In this document: positions 52,890 to 61,892 of the stretch, in pieces
How positions within the stretch are numbered: position 1 is the first letter of the stretch
How the letters are laid out: every line of letters starts with the position of its first letter
Assembly: GCF_000143145.1 (NCBI RefSeq)
Contig: NC_014313.1
Coordinates: 1,426,001-1,490,000, forward strand
Reading direction: 5' to 3'
DNA from: Hyphomicrobium denitrificans ATCC 51888
Lineage (GTDB): Bacteria > Pseudomonadota > Alphaproteobacteria > Rhizobiales > Hyphomicrobiaceae
DNA length: 64,000 bases
Notes under the pieces: generated by a model
Told to the model about the DNA's origin: nothing
What the model saw: the letters and a program-made list of their open reading frames with translations, nothing else
Database searches by the model: none
Made by a program: the position numbers and the translations under genes

Positions 52890-54041
52890 TTAATGGCTTG
52901 CGCGTGCCACATCATCAGGCACGCGTGGTAGGCATATCGCCGCAGTTTGCGTGCCCTTGCTGTTGTCGCTGGAAAACAACAGCTCTCCACCGAATGCCCA
53001 GAGCGCGCTTCTGCTGAGGCGTTCTCTATTGGGGCCGACGACGCCGAGTGTTGCGACGCTGGCGGATGTGATCCTCACCTCGTTGTGATCGCGGCGGCGG
53101 ACGAACTCGATCCGAATGCCGGTGCGCCCGTCATGCAGGCTTTCGGTCGCGCTCTGTAACAGAGCAGACAAAACGAACGCCACCACTTGCTTGGGCATGC
53201 GGTATTGGAAATCGTGGCGTGCATCGAGTTCGATGAGTTTGCGGTTCGAACGCCTGCCGATGTTCTCAAGTGTTTCGGCGGCCGTTTCCGCCATCGAATA
53301 GGTCTTCATATTGACCAGGTCGGACAGGCTTTCGCTGAGCGCGGTGATCGGTTCGGCGAGAGATTTGCAATATGCGATATCGCGATGCATCTGGTCGGCC
53401 GCAGCGGCAAGCTTGCCGTCGCGATATCGCGCTGGCCAATTTAAGTTCTGCGAAACCCCGTGCAGCGAGGAGGGAATAGGCTGCATTCCCGTGAGCGCCG
53501 AGATGCTGGACGCTGCGGATTCGAGCGATTTCAGCGGTCTCGCGAGCTCCCTCGAAAGGACGGCCAACAATTCGACGCTCGCGCTGTGAGCATCCGTGCA
53601 TTGATCGCTGCCGAGCGAGGGTACGGCGGCTTCGTTGATCAAATCTTCGCCGTGCAGGGCGTCCTTCATTGCGGCGCATAACTCGTCCAGGTCCCACGGT
53701 TTCGGAACGAAGCGGTGGATGGCGGCGCCGTTGATGGCCTGTTCGAGATCGATGTTGGCGTAGGCGCTGGTCAGGATGCGGACCGTCGAGGGCCACGATT
53801 TGCGGACGTCGCTCAGGAACGCGACGCCGCTGTCGCGCGGCATGCGCTCGTCGCTGACGACGACGGAAATGTCGTCACCCTTTGTTTCGAGGATCTTCAG
53901 CGCGGCTTCCGGCGAGTCCGCCGTCACGACATTCGCGTATTTGCCGACCGAAGCTTTGAAGTATTTGAGGGAGAGGGGTTCATCGTCGACGAACAGGATC
54001 GTTCCGGCGCGGACCGCCTCGTTTGCATGCTTGACGTTCAT
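52890..54041 (-). CDS. Response regulator with degenerate kinase-like C-terminus
   Basis: A 383-residue protein that opens the signalling cluster. The receiver domain (about 13-130) has ILFVDDEP, Asp64 in VVSDERMPRDSG and the lysine in RFVPKPWDLDEL. The C-terminal 230 residues have the outline of a histidine kinase (helical ELLAVLSRELARPLKSLESA followed by a HATPase-like part) without a histidine in the H-box position (SRELARPL instead of SHELRTPL) and with no clear G-box. ATG 54041 has GGAAGG eight bases upstream. It is 108 bases upstream of the methyltransferase. It is related to the regulator at 47515; the two flank the cluster. Confidence 0.82.
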   Translation of the reverse strand: MNVKHANEAVRAGTILFVDDEPLSLKYFKASVGKYANVVTADSPEAALKILETKGDDISVVVSDERMPRDSGVAFLSDVRKSWPSTVRILTSAYANIDLEQAINGAAIHRFVPKPWDLDELCAAMKDALHGEDLINEAAVPSLGSDQCTDAHSASVELLAVLSRELARPLKSLESAASSISALTGMQPIPSSLHGVSQNLNWPARYRDGKLAAAADQMHRDIAYCKSLAEPITALSESLSDLVNMKTYSMAETAAETLENIGRRSNRKLIELDARHDFQYRMPKQVVAFVLSALLQSATESLHDGRTGIRIEFVRRRDHNEVRITSASVATLGVVGPNRERLSRSALWAFGGELLFSSDNSKGTQTAAICLPRVPDDVARASH

Positions 54042-54248
54042 CGGAATAGCCTTCCGGCGTGTTAGATGCGCGTGCCAAGTTCACTCTCGACCGGTTAAAT
54101 CGGAGTCTATGCAACAGCGTGCAATGCGTCATTGCGGCGGGAATTGTCGGTAATCTGCCGTAAGCTTAAATAAAGCTATCACGTTGCTCCGCGATGGAGC
54201 AGCCGTGCTCTCGCAGCGGTCCGCTGGTCCTTTATGCCCGCGTTGAAA

Positions 54249-55649
54249 TCAGACGCTCAGGAGCAGGTGCTCGCGTTCCCACGGGCTGATGACGCGCATG
54301 AATTCCTCGAACTCGCTGCGCTTCAGCGCCAGATAAACGTGCGAGAACCTTTTGCCCAGAACCTCGTGAAGCTCATTGCTTTCCTCGAAGGCCGTCAGGG
54401 ATTCCAGCAGACCGCGCGGCAACTGGCGATCGTTGCGATAGGCGTTGCCGACGACGGCCGCACGCGGCTCGATCGCGTTCTTCATGCCGAGGTAGCCGCA
54501 GGCGAGGCTCGCAGCGAGTGCGAGGTAGGGGTTCGAGTCGGCGCCTGCGAGCCGGTTTTCGACACGGCGCGCGGTATCGGGGGAAATCGGAATGCGCAGT
54601 CCGGCGGACCGGTTGTCGTAACCCCATTCGACATTGATCGGGGCCGCGCCGTTCGGCACGAGGCGGCGATAAGAATTCACGTACGGAGCGAACAGGCACA
54701 TCGCATCCGGCAGGTAGGTCTGCTGGCCGCCGATGAAGTTGAAAAAGAGTTTGCTCGGTTCGCCGTTGCCGAGCGTGAAAATGTTCTTGCCGGTCTTGAT
54801 GTCCACGATGCTCTGGTGAACGTGCATGGCGCTTCCCGGCTCGTTGGCCAGCGGCTTCGCCATGAATGTCGCGTAGCAGTTGTGCGTGAAGGCGGCTTCG
54901 CGGATCGTGCGCTTGAATAGAAAGACCTGGTCGGCAAGATCGACCGGGTCGCCGTGCAGCAGGTTGATCTCGAGCTGCGCCGCGCCGCCTTCCTGAATGA
55001 TCGTGTCGATCTTCAGATACTGACGCTCGGCGAATTCATAGATGTCGTCGACAATCTTGTCATATTCGTCGACCGCGCCGAGGCTGTAGGCCTGCCGACC
55101 CGCGCCGGGTCTGCCGGATCGACCCGTCGGCGGTTCGAGCGGATAGTCGGGATCGGGGTTGGTTTTCGTGAGATAGAATTCCAGCTCCGGTGCGACGACC
55201 GGACGCCAGCCTTCTTTCTCGTAGAGCTCGACGATGTGCTTCAGCACATTGCGCGGCGCGATTTCGACCGGACCGCCGCTCTGCCATAGCGCGTCGTGGA
55301 TGACCTGAGCCGTCGGGCTCGACGCCCACGGCGCGGGGCGGATCGTCGAAAGATCCGGCACCATCATCAGATCGCTTTCGGCGTAAAGCTGCTGGCCGTC
55401 TTCCTCGAAGCCGACGTAATCGCCGGTGATCGTCTGATGAAAGATCGAGATCGGCAGATGCACCGGATCGAGCTTGACGAATTTCTCCGCGGGCATCGTC
55501 TTACCGCGCGCGACGCCCGCGATGTCGGGAACGGCGCAATCGATTTCTTCGATGCGATGCTGGCGCAGCCAATGGCGCAAGGTCTCGGGCGTCGAGCCGA
55601 CGCCGAACTCGCCGTCCTCGCTGGGTGTCCCTCCAAGTGGGGCAGTCAT
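54249..55649 (-). CDS. puuA: Gamma-glutamylputrescine synthetase-like glutamine synthetase
   Basis: A 466-residue glutamine synthetase-fold ligase. Core motifs: EIDCAVPDIAGVARGKTMPA at the N-terminus, GGAAQLEINLLHGDP (metal-binding Glu), EPGSAMHVHQSIVD (catalytic His) and YDNRSAGLRIPISPDT (substrate loop). The sequence is of the GlnA3/PuuA type, lacking the adenylylation-site tyrosine loop of GlnA. ATG 55649 has AGGTG five bases upstream. It is divergent from the potFGHI-puuB set, which fits gamma-glutamylation of imported putrescine. A glutamylation role for other amines cannot be excluded. Confidence 0.85.
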   Translation of the reverse strand: MTAPLGGTPSEDGEFGVGSTPETLRHWLRQHRIEEIDCAVPDIAGVARGKTMPAEKFVKLDPVHLPISIFHQTITGDYVGFEEDGQQLYAESDLMMVPDLSTIRPAPWASSPTAQVIHDALWQSGGPVEIAPRNVLKHIVELYEKEGWRPVVAPELEFYLTKTNPDPDYPLEPPTGRSGRPGAGRQAYSLGAVDEYDKIVDDIYEFAERQYLKIDTIIQEGGAAQLEINLLHGDPVDLADQVFLFKRTIREAAFTHNCYATFMAKPLANEPGSAMHVHQSIVDIKTGKNIFTLGNGEPSKLFFNFIGGQQTYLPDAMCLFAPYVNSYRRLVPNGAAPINVEWGYDNRSAGLRIPISPDTARRVENRLAGADSNPYLALAASLACGYLGMKNAIEPRAAVVGNAYRNDRQLPRGLLESLTAFEESNELHEVLGKRFSHVYLALKRSEFEEFMRVISPWEREHLLLSV

Positions 55650-56125
55650 GATGGCACCTGGGTGTTTCGATTGGAACGGCGTCGAACGAAGCGGCGTCAA
55701 TTACGGGCGTCGTCCGAGCCGCCAGGGTACGGATCGCAGAGAAGCATCTCCACGGATCATCGTCCCGTCGACTTAAGACTAGGACAGCCGGCAGGCTTAA
55801 CGGAGCCCCTGCCGCCCATTTTCTATAGTCATCATAAACGTGCCGGAAGCTCAAGGCCGGGTGCGATGCAGTGCATCGACAAAATATGTCGGTCCTCCTT
55901 CCCGATGCGCTTGACACGACGAGCGACCTATGTCGCGAGCATCGTGACTTCAGATTAGGCAAAGGCATGTGCATTTTGCTGCGCGGATGTTGTTGTGCTT
56001 CGCATTTTTCCTGCGCAGAATAGTCGGCGTTTAGCATAGGCCGTGCGACGCGCCACCGCCTTTCCGCTCGCGGAATGGCCAAGCGGCGGGTCGGCTAGGG
56101 CAGACCTGTCCGTGGAGAAAGACCG
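55650..56125. promoter_or_regulatory. Divergent control region between puuA and potF
   Basis: A 476-base interval carrying the promoters of puuA (minus) and the pot operon (plus). Its right end contains GGAG eight bases before the potF ATG. The middle part is AT-richer (TATAGTCATCATAAAC near 55823). I looked for a sigma-54 promoter; the nearest GG...TTGC spacing (around 55962-55978) is wrong. No gene is convincing here. Confidence 0.45.
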
Positions 56126-57238
56126 ATGTTGACGTTCGGGAAAGCGGCTCGGCGTGCCGCATGTGTCGCTTTATCTTTCGCAGCCTTGTTCGCCGGAGCG
56201 GCCACTCAGGCAGCGGACAAGGAAGTCAGAATCTTCAACTGGTCGGATTACATCGATCCGCAGATTCTTACCGATTTCACCAAAGAAACCGGCATCAAAG
56301 TCGTTTACGACGTTTATGACAGCAACGAAGTCCTAGAGACGAAACTGCTTGCGGGCGGCAGCGGATACGATGTCGTCGTTCCGACCGGGCCATTTCTTTC
56401 GCGGCAGATCACAGCAGGTGTTTTCCAGAAGCTCGATAAATCCAAGCTGCCCAATCTCTCCAACATGTGGCCGGAGATCATGAAGCAGCTTGCGATCTAC
56501 GATCCCGGTAACGACTACGCCATCAACTACATGTGGGGTACGACGGGCATCGGCTACAACATTGGCAAGGTCAAGGAGCGCATGGCGGATGCGCCGGTCG
56601 ATTCCTGGGATCTGATCTTCAAGCCGGAAATTCTAGCGAAGTTCAAGGATTGCGGCGTGATGATGCTCGATGCGCCGGACGATATTCTACCAGCGGCGCT
56701 CAACTATCTGGGTCTCGATCCCAACAGCAGCAAGCCGGAAGACATCGAGAAGGCCGGAGCGCTGATGGAAAAGGTGCGCCCGTTCGTTCAGAAATTCCAT
56801 TCCTCCGAGTACATCAACGCGCTGGCGAACGGCGATATCTGCATCGCGGTCGGATACTCTGGCGATATTCTGCAGGCACGCACGCGTGCTCAGGAAGCCA
56901 AGAACGGGCAGGAGATCGGCTATTCGCTGCCGAAGCAGGGCGCGCAGATGTGGTTCGACGAAATGGCCATTCCGGCAGATGCAAAGCATCCCGAAGAAGC
57001 GCACGTTTTCCTGAACTACATGATGCGGCCGGAGGTGATCGCGAAGGCGTCGAACTATGTCTCGTACGCGAACGGAAACCTCGCCTCGCAGAAGCTGATC
57101 GACGAAACGATCACATCGGACAAATCGATCTATCCCGATCCCGATGGGATGAAGCGGCTGTTCGTCAAGACGGCTTACGATCCGAAGACGCAACGCGTCG
57201 TGACGAGAACCTGGACGAAAGTCGTTACAGGACAATAG
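56126..57238 (+). CDS. potF: Periplasmic polyamine-binding protein
   Basis: A 370-residue ABC transporter binding protein. The signal peptide is residues 1-29. The mature start RIFNWSDYIDPQILTDFTKE is characteristic of the PotD/PotF family. Substrate-pocket segments include YDVVVPTGPFLSRQI, YMWGTTGIGYNIGKV and YSGDILQARTRAQEA. GGAG eight bases before the ATG gives a strong ribosome site. It is first in potFGHI and is followed by a terminator-like hairpin, so it is probably made in excess over the transporter. Putrescine is the likeliest ligand, given puuA and puuB alongside. Confidence 0.92.
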   Translation: MLTFGKAARRAACVALSFAALFAGAATQAADKEVRIFNWSDYIDPQILTDFTKETGIKVVYDVYDSNEVLETKLLAGGSGYDVVVPTGPFLSRQITAGVFQKLDKSKLPNLSNMWPEIMKQLAIYDPGNDYAINYMWGTTGIGYNIGKVKERMADAPVDSWDLIFKPEILAKFKDCGVMMLDAPDDILPAALNYLGLDPNSSKPEDIEKAGALMEKVRPFVQKFHSSEYINALANGDICIAVGYSGDILQARTRAQEAKNGQEIGYSLPKQGAQMWFDEMAIPADAKHPEEAHVFLNYMMRPEVIAKASNYVSYANGNLASQKLIDETITSDKSIYPDPDGMKRLFVKTAYDPKTQRVVTRTWTKVVTGQ

Positions 57239-57252
57239 GCAAATGACACACA

Positions 57253-57281
57253 GGGCTCGATCGATGATCGGGCCCTTTTTT
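57253..57281 (+). terminator. Intercistronic terminator between potF and potG
   Basis: GGGCTCGATC (57253-57262) pairs with GATCGGGCCC (57266-57275) across a three-base loop with one G-U pair, followed by six T residues (57276-57281). It starts 14 bases after the potF stop and ends 54 bases before the potG ATG. It should let only part of the transcription continue into the transporter genes. Confidence 0.85.
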
Positions 57282-57335
57282 GATTGCGCCGCTTTTTTGC
57301 GGTGCGCTGAAACAATCAATTCAAAGGATTTCGTC

Positions 57336-58532
57336 ATGACGGTTGGGATGATCGGAGACGCCAAGCAGCCGGGCGCCGGTCCGCAGCGCGCCGGTCCGCG
57401 CACGGCTGCGCCGCAATCAGGCTTTGCGCCGTGGAAGGATCCCAACAAGTCGTCCATCGTCCGCTTCGAGAACGTCACCAAAAAATTCGACGATTTCGTC
57501 GCCGTCAACAATGTGACGCTCGATATCTACGAGCGAGAATTTTTTGCGCTGCTCGGGCCGTCCGGCTGCGGCAAGAGCACGTTGCTCCGAATGCTCGCGG
57601 GTTTCGAAATGCCGACAGACGGGCGCACGATCGTTGCCGGACAGGACATCACGAACCTGCCGCCTTACGAGCGGCCAGTGAACATGATGTTCCAATCCTA
57701 CGCGCTGTTTCCGCATATGACGGTCGAGGGGAATATCGGCTTCGGCCTTCGTCAGGAAGGCATGGCGAAAGACAAGATCGCCGAACGGGTCGACGAAGCG
57801 ATGACGATGCTGGAATTGCGTCCCTTCGCCAAGCGCAAGCCGAACCAGCTTTCAGGCGGCCAGCAGCAGCGCGTCGCTCTTGCCCGCGCCATTGCGAAGA
57901 AGCCCCGCATCGTGCTGCTCGACGAGCCATTGGGCGCGCTCGACAAGAAGCTTCGCCAGCAGGCGCAGTTCGAACTGATGCGCATTCAGGAAACGACGGG
58001 GACGACCTTCATCATCGTGACGCACGACCAGGAAGAAGCGATGACCGTTGCAAGCCGCATCGCCGTCATGGACAAGGGCGAACTGGTGCAGGTCGCGACG
58101 CCGGGCGATATCTACGAAAATCCGAAGACACGCTACATCGCGGGTTTCATCGGCGACGTGAATGTATTCGAAGGCAAGGTTTCGGCCGTTTCCGAAGGCT
58201 GCGTCGAAATCGATGCCAACGACGGATATAAATTCAAGACGCGCAGTGCCGAGCCCGTCACCGTCGGGCAGCAAGTGTGGCTGGCGCTGCGGCCGGAAAA
58301 AATCCGCATCGCGCATGACAAGCCTGCGAGCCCGCTCAACGCTATTCCGGGCAAGGTGGAGGACATCGGCTATCTCGGGTCGATCTCACATTATCATGTG
58401 CGGACAGCACCCGGCGAACGTGTGACCGCTCTGCGTGCCAATGCGGCGCACGCGGTCGAGCGCACGATCAATTGGGAAGAAGATGTGTGGCTGGACTGGC
58501 CTGTCGATGCAGGCGTGGTTCTGACGCGGTAG
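57336..58532 (+). CDS. potG: Polyamine ABC transporter ATPase
   Basis: A 398-residue ATPase. Walker A is [20 protein letters not shown], signature [19 protein letters not shown], Walker [17 protein letters not shown], switch [17 protein letters not shown]. The C-terminal TOBE domain (about 290-398) is typical of PotA/PotG. ATG 57336 is chosen because AAAGGA lies seven bases upstream and the terminator hairpin lies before it; the frame is open back to 57243 through the hairpin. The first 50 residues form a Gly/Pro-rich extension. Next gene begins nine bases after its stop. Confidence 0.93.
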   Translation: MTVGMIGDAKQPGAGPQRAGPRTAAPQSGFAPWKDPNKSSIVRFENVTKKFDDFVAVNNVTLDIYEREFFALLGPSGCGKSTLLRMLAGFEMPTDGRTIVAGQDITNLPPYERPVNMMFQSYALFPHMTVEGNIGFGLRQEGMAKDKIAERVDEAMTMLELRPFAKRKPNQLSGGQQQRVALARAIAKKPRIVLLDEPLGALDKKLRQQAQFELMRIQETTGTTFIIVTHDQEEAMTVASRIAVMDKGELVQVATPGDIYENPKTRYIAGFIGDVNVFEGKVSAVSEGCVEIDANDGYKFKTRSAEPVTVGQQVWLALRPEKIRIAHDKPASPLNAIPGKVEDIGYLGSISHYHVRTAPGERVTALRANAAHAVERTINWEEDVWLDWPVDAGVVLTR

Positions 58533-58541
58533 GAGTTTCAG

Positions 58542-59447
58542 ATGGCAAGCGCGAACTCCTCCGGCCTCAAGCGATGGTATGTTATTGGGGCGCCGTATTT
58601 CTGGCTTTTCCTGTTTTTCCTCGTTCCGTTTTTCATCGTCTTCAAGCTGTCGCTGTCGGACTCGGCCATCGCCATTCCGCCGTATACGCCGACGTTCAAC
58701 TGGAGCGACGGCATCAGCGGCTTCCTGTCGAAGCTCGATTTCGAGAACTACAAGTTCATCTTCAGCGATCCGCTGTACGTCAACGCGTATTGGTCGAGCC
58801 TCAAGATCGCGACCGTCGCGACGCTGATGACGCTGCTTGTTGCCTATCCGATCGCTTACGGAATGGCGCGGGCTCCCAAAGCTTGGCAACCAACGCTGAT
58901 GATGCTCGTCATCTTGCCGTTCTGGACGTCATTCCTGATCCGCATCTATGCCTGGATCGGAATTTTGAAGAAGGAGGGGCTGCTCAACCTGTTTCTGATG
59001 CACTTCGGCATTATCAGCGAGCCGCTCAGCATTCTGAACACGACGACGGCCGTCTACATCGGCATCGTCTATTCGTACCTGCCATTCATGATCTTGCCGC
59101 TCTACGCGAGCCTCGAGAAAATCAGCCCGACGCTGCTCGAAGCCGCGGAAGATCTCGGCTCGCGCCCGTGGAAAGCGTTCTGGCAGGTGACGTTCCCGTT
59201 GTCGCTGCCGGGCGTGCTTGCAGGCTGCCTGCTGGTCTTCATTCCGGCCGTCGGCGAGTTCGTCATTCCCGATCTCCTCGGTGGGTCGGAAACGCTGATG
59301 ATCGGGCGCACACTCTGGAACGAGTTCTTCAACAACCGTGACTGGCCGCTGTCGTCGGCGGTTGCCGTGGTGCTGCTGCTGGTGCTGATCTTGCCGATTG
59401 TCTTCTTCCAGCGACAGCAACAGAATGAGCGGGAGGCGGGCCGATGA
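58542..59447 (+). CDS. potH: Polyamine ABC transporter permease, PotH type
   Basis: A 301-residue permease with six TM helices. It begins with a short cytoplasmic N-terminus and the first helix FWLFLFFLVPFFIVFKLSLS, then a periplasmic loop with NYKFIFSDPLYVNAYWSSL. The EAA loop that contacts the ATPase is LLEAAEDLGSRPWKAFWQVTF. The stop overlaps the potI start (ATGA). PotH and PotI form the heterodimeric channel. Confidence 0.93.
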   Translation: MASANSSGLKRWYVIGAPYFWLFLFFLVPFFIVFKLSLSDSAIAIPPYTPTFNWSDGISGFLSKLDFENYKFIFSDPLYVNAYWSSLKIATVATLMTLLVAYPIAYGMARAPKAWQPTLMMLVILPFWTSFLIRIYAWIGILKKEGLLNLFLMHFGIISEPLSILNTTTAVYIGIVYSYLPFMILPLYASLEKISPTLLEAAEDLGSRPWKAFWQVTFPLSLPGVLAGCLLVFIPAVGEFVIPDLLGGSETLMIGRTLWNEFFNNRDWPLSSAVAVVLLLVLILPIVFFQRQQQNEREAGR

Positions 59448-60268
59448 AAAACCGGTTCTCTTGGTTCAACGCGACGTCACTGACACTGGGCTTCGCGTTC
59501 CTCTACATCCCGATCCTGCTGCTCGTCATTTACAGCTTCAACGAGTCGAAGCTGGTGACGGTGTGGGGCGGCTGGTCGACGAAGTGGTACGCCTCGCTGC
59601 TCGACAATACGGCGCTGAAGGAAGCGGCATGGGTCACCCTTCGCGTTGCCTTCATTTCGGCGACGGTCGCGACCGTGCTCGGCACGCTTGCGGCCATCAC
59701 CTTGGTGCGCATGGGGCGCTTCCCCGGACGGACGCTGTTTTCGGGCATGATCTTCGCGCCGCTGGTCATGCCGGAAGTAATCACCGGCCTGTCGCTGCTT
59801 CTGCTGTTCGTCGCTCTCAACATCGATCGTGGGTTCTGGACCATCACGCTGGCGCACATCACGTTTACGATGTGCTATGCGGCCGTCGTGGTACAGGCGC
59901 GGTTGCAGGACTTCGACAAGTCGGTCGAGGAAGCGGCGATGGATCTCGGCGCGACGCCGGTCAACACGTTCTTCCAGGTGACGCTGCCGATCATCGCGCC
60001 GTCGGTGATTTCGGCGTGGCTGCTGTCGTTTACGCTGTCGCTCGACGATCTCGTGGTTGCCAGCTTCACGACGGGGCCGGGCGCCACGACGCTGCCGATG
60101 AAAATCTACAGTCAGGTGCGGCTCGGCGTGACGCCGGAAATCAACGCGATCTCGACGATCCTGATCGGCATCGTGACGGTCGGCGTGCTCGCCGCCGCCT
60201 ATTTCACGAAACGGCAGTCGGAGCGTCAGGAGCGCGAGCGGCGTATCGCTTTCGGTGCGTCGGACTGA
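59444..60268 (+). CDS. potI: Polyamine ABC transporter permease, PotI type
   Basis: A 274-residue permease with six TM helices. The first helix is ATSLTLGFAFLYIPILLLVI, followed by the conserved YSFNESKLVTVWGGWSTKWY. The EAA loop reads EEAAMDLGATPVNTFFQVTL. LDDLVVASFTTGPGATTLPM is the family-typical segment before the last helices. It starts within potH (ATGA) and is followed 55 bases later by the puuB-type oxidase on the same strand. Confidence 0.93.
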   Translation: MKNRFSWFNATSLTLGFAFLYIPILLLVIYSFNESKLVTVWGGWSTKWYASLLDNTALKEAAWVTLRVAFISATVATVLGTLAAITLVRMGRFPGRTLFSGMIFAPLVMPEVITGLSLLLLFVALNIDRGFWTITLAHITFTMCYAAVVVQARLQDFDKSVEEAAMDLGATPVNTFFQVTLPIIAPSVISAWLLSFTLSLDDLVVASFTTGPGATTLPMKIYSQVRLGVTPEINAISTILIGIVTVGVLAAAYFTKRQSERQERERRIAFGASD

Positions 60269-60323
60269 TGACGTGTCATAATCGGCCGGCGCGATTTGTG
60301 CTCGCGCGCGAAGCAGGGTAATC

Positions 60324-61610
60324 GTGCTGGCCGTGACGGCTCAAGATCATATCAACTCCTATTACGCGGCGACCGCGAACGACCGGACGCGCTATCCGGC
60401 GCTCGAAGGCACGGTCAAGGCCGACGTGTGCGTCGTGGGCGGTGGTTTTTCCGGTGTCGCGACGGCGCTGACGATGGCGGAGCGCGGGCGTTCCGTCGTG
60501 CTGCTCGAAGCCAATCGCATTGGCTGGGGCGCGTCGGGGCGCAACGGCGGTCAGATGATCGGCGGCATCAGCGGCGAAGCGACGATCGAGCGTCAGCTCG
60601 GCAAGGCGGGCGCCAAGCTTGTCCGTGACATTCGCTATCGCGGGCATGAGATCATCGAAGATCGCGTCGCGAAATACGGCATCACCTGCGATCTGAAGCA
60701 CGGCTGGATGGAGGTCGCGGCGCGGCCGAGGCACATGCCGGGTCTGCGCGCGCATTACGAAGAGCGCGTGAAGGAGGGCGAGGGCGATCATCTCGAACTC
60801 GTCGAGTCTGTCGATCTTCCGCGTGTGCTCGGCACGTCCATTTATCATGGCGGCTTCATCGATCGCCGCAGCGGGCATGTGCACGGACTCAATCTCTGTC
60901 TCGGGGAAGCGCGCGCCGCGACGGGCCTCGGTGTCAGGATTTTCGAAGACAGCCCGGTGGTGGCGCTCGAAGGCGGCGCGAAGCCGTACGTCAGAACCGA
61001 ACGCGGGCGCGTCGAGGCCGGAACGGTGGTCATCGGCGGCGAAATTTTTGATCGTTTCGGTCAGGAGCGGCTTCGCGGTCTAATGCTGCCGACGGGAAGC
61101 TACATCATCGCGACGGAGCCGCTGAGTGAGGCGATGGTCGCAGAGATCAATCCGCAGGATCTCGCCGTTTGCGACAGCAATGTCGTGCTCGATTATTATC
61201 GCTTGTCGGCGGATCGGCGGATGTTGTTCGGCGGGCGCTGCAACTATTCAAACCGCGATCCGAAGGACATCGGCGCGTCGATGCGGCCGCGCATGATCGA
61301 GATTTTTCCGCAGCTCAAGGACGCGAAGATCGACTTCGCATGGGGCGGGCGGATCGCGATCGTCATGAACCGGGTGCCGGTGATCGAGCGCCTGGAGCCG
61401 AACCTTTATGTTCTGCAGGGCTATTCAGGGCACGGGGTGAACGCAACGCACATCGGGGCGGAGATCGTGTCAGACGCGATTTGCGGCGTGACGGAAAGGT
61501 TCGATCTTTTCGACCGCATCCGGCATACGCGACTGCCGCTCAGCGACGTGTTCGGCAATCAGATGTTGGCGCTCGGCATGCTCTATTACCGCCTGCGCGA
61601 TCTGCTTTAG
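60324..61610 (+). CDS. puuB: FAD-dependent amine oxidase (gamma-glutamylputrescine oxidase type)
   Basis: A 428-residue DAO-family flavoprotein. The FAD-binding motif is VCVVGGGFSGVATALTMAER, with VVLLEANRIGWGASGRNGGQMIGG following, typical of PuuB and relatives. YVLQGYSGHGVNATHIGAEI closes the FAD site. The start is GTG 60324 with AGGG six bases upstream. It follows potFGHI, and with puuA it forms the uptake-glutamylation-oxidation module for putrescine. The next enzymes, PuuC and PuuD, are not adjacent. Confidence 0.87.
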   Translation: MLAVTAQDHINSYYAATANDRTRYPALEGTVKADVCVVGGGFSGVATALTMAERGRSVVLLEANRIGWGASGRNGGQMIGGISGEATIERQLGKAGAKLVRDIRYRGHEIIEDRVAKYGITCDLKHGWMEVAARPRHMPGLRAHYEERVKEGEGDHLELVESVDLPRVLGTSIYHGGFIDRRSGHVHGLNLCLGEARAATGLGVRIFEDSPVVALEGGAKPYVRTERGRVEAGTVVIGGEIFDRFGQERLRGLMLPTGSYIIATEPLSEAMVAEINPQDLAVCDSNVVLDYYRLSADRRMLFGGRCNYSNRDPKDIGASMRPRMIEIFPQLKDAKIDFAWGGRIAIVMNRVPVIERLEPNLYVLQGYSGHGVNATHIGAEIVSDAICGVTERFDLFDRIRHTRLPLSDVFGNQMLALGMLYYRLRDLL

Positions 61611-61712
61611 CGCGGCATCCGCAGATTGCGTTGGGAAACCGCCCAAGCGCTTCACGCCAGCCCAACCCGCTCCCATTGAAGTCCACTGGAAATGCGGAGC
61701 GCGTGAAAGAAA

Positions 61713-61741
61713 CGTGGATGGCCGCCTTCGCGGCCATGACG
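61713..61741 (+). repeat. 29-bp repeat, forward arm
   Basis: This arm begins CGTGGATGGCCGCC and ends CGGCCATGACG. It is the exact reverse complement of 61833-61861, 91 bases away. Each arm is also internally palindromic around GGCCGC...GCGGCC. It resembles the dispersed palindromic elements common in Rhizobiales intergenic DNA. Confidence 0.8.
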
Positions 61742-61832
61742 GAAAGAGGAGAGTTGCGCGACCGGAAGTCTGTCTCCGCTCTAAAAGCACCAGTATGCGT
61801 CGAGGCAACGTGCGCTACGTTTGTCCATCTCA

Positions 61833-61861
61833 CGTCATGGCCGCGAAGGCGGCCATCCACG
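61833..61861 (-). repeat. 29-bp repeat, inverted arm
   Basis: The exact inverted copy of 61713-61741, ending 31 bases before the nrsF stop. The pair lies in the 282-base gap between the convergent puuB and nrsF genes and could form a large stem in both transcripts. Confidence 0.8.
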
Positions 61862-61892
61862 CAAGCAGCAACGAGCGATTGTCAGGCGTCGG

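Noticed and set aside
55962..55978. A GG...TTGC pattern resembling a sigma-54 promoter upstream of potF
   Set aside because: The GG-GC spacing is 12 bases instead of 10 and the flanking consensus is poor.
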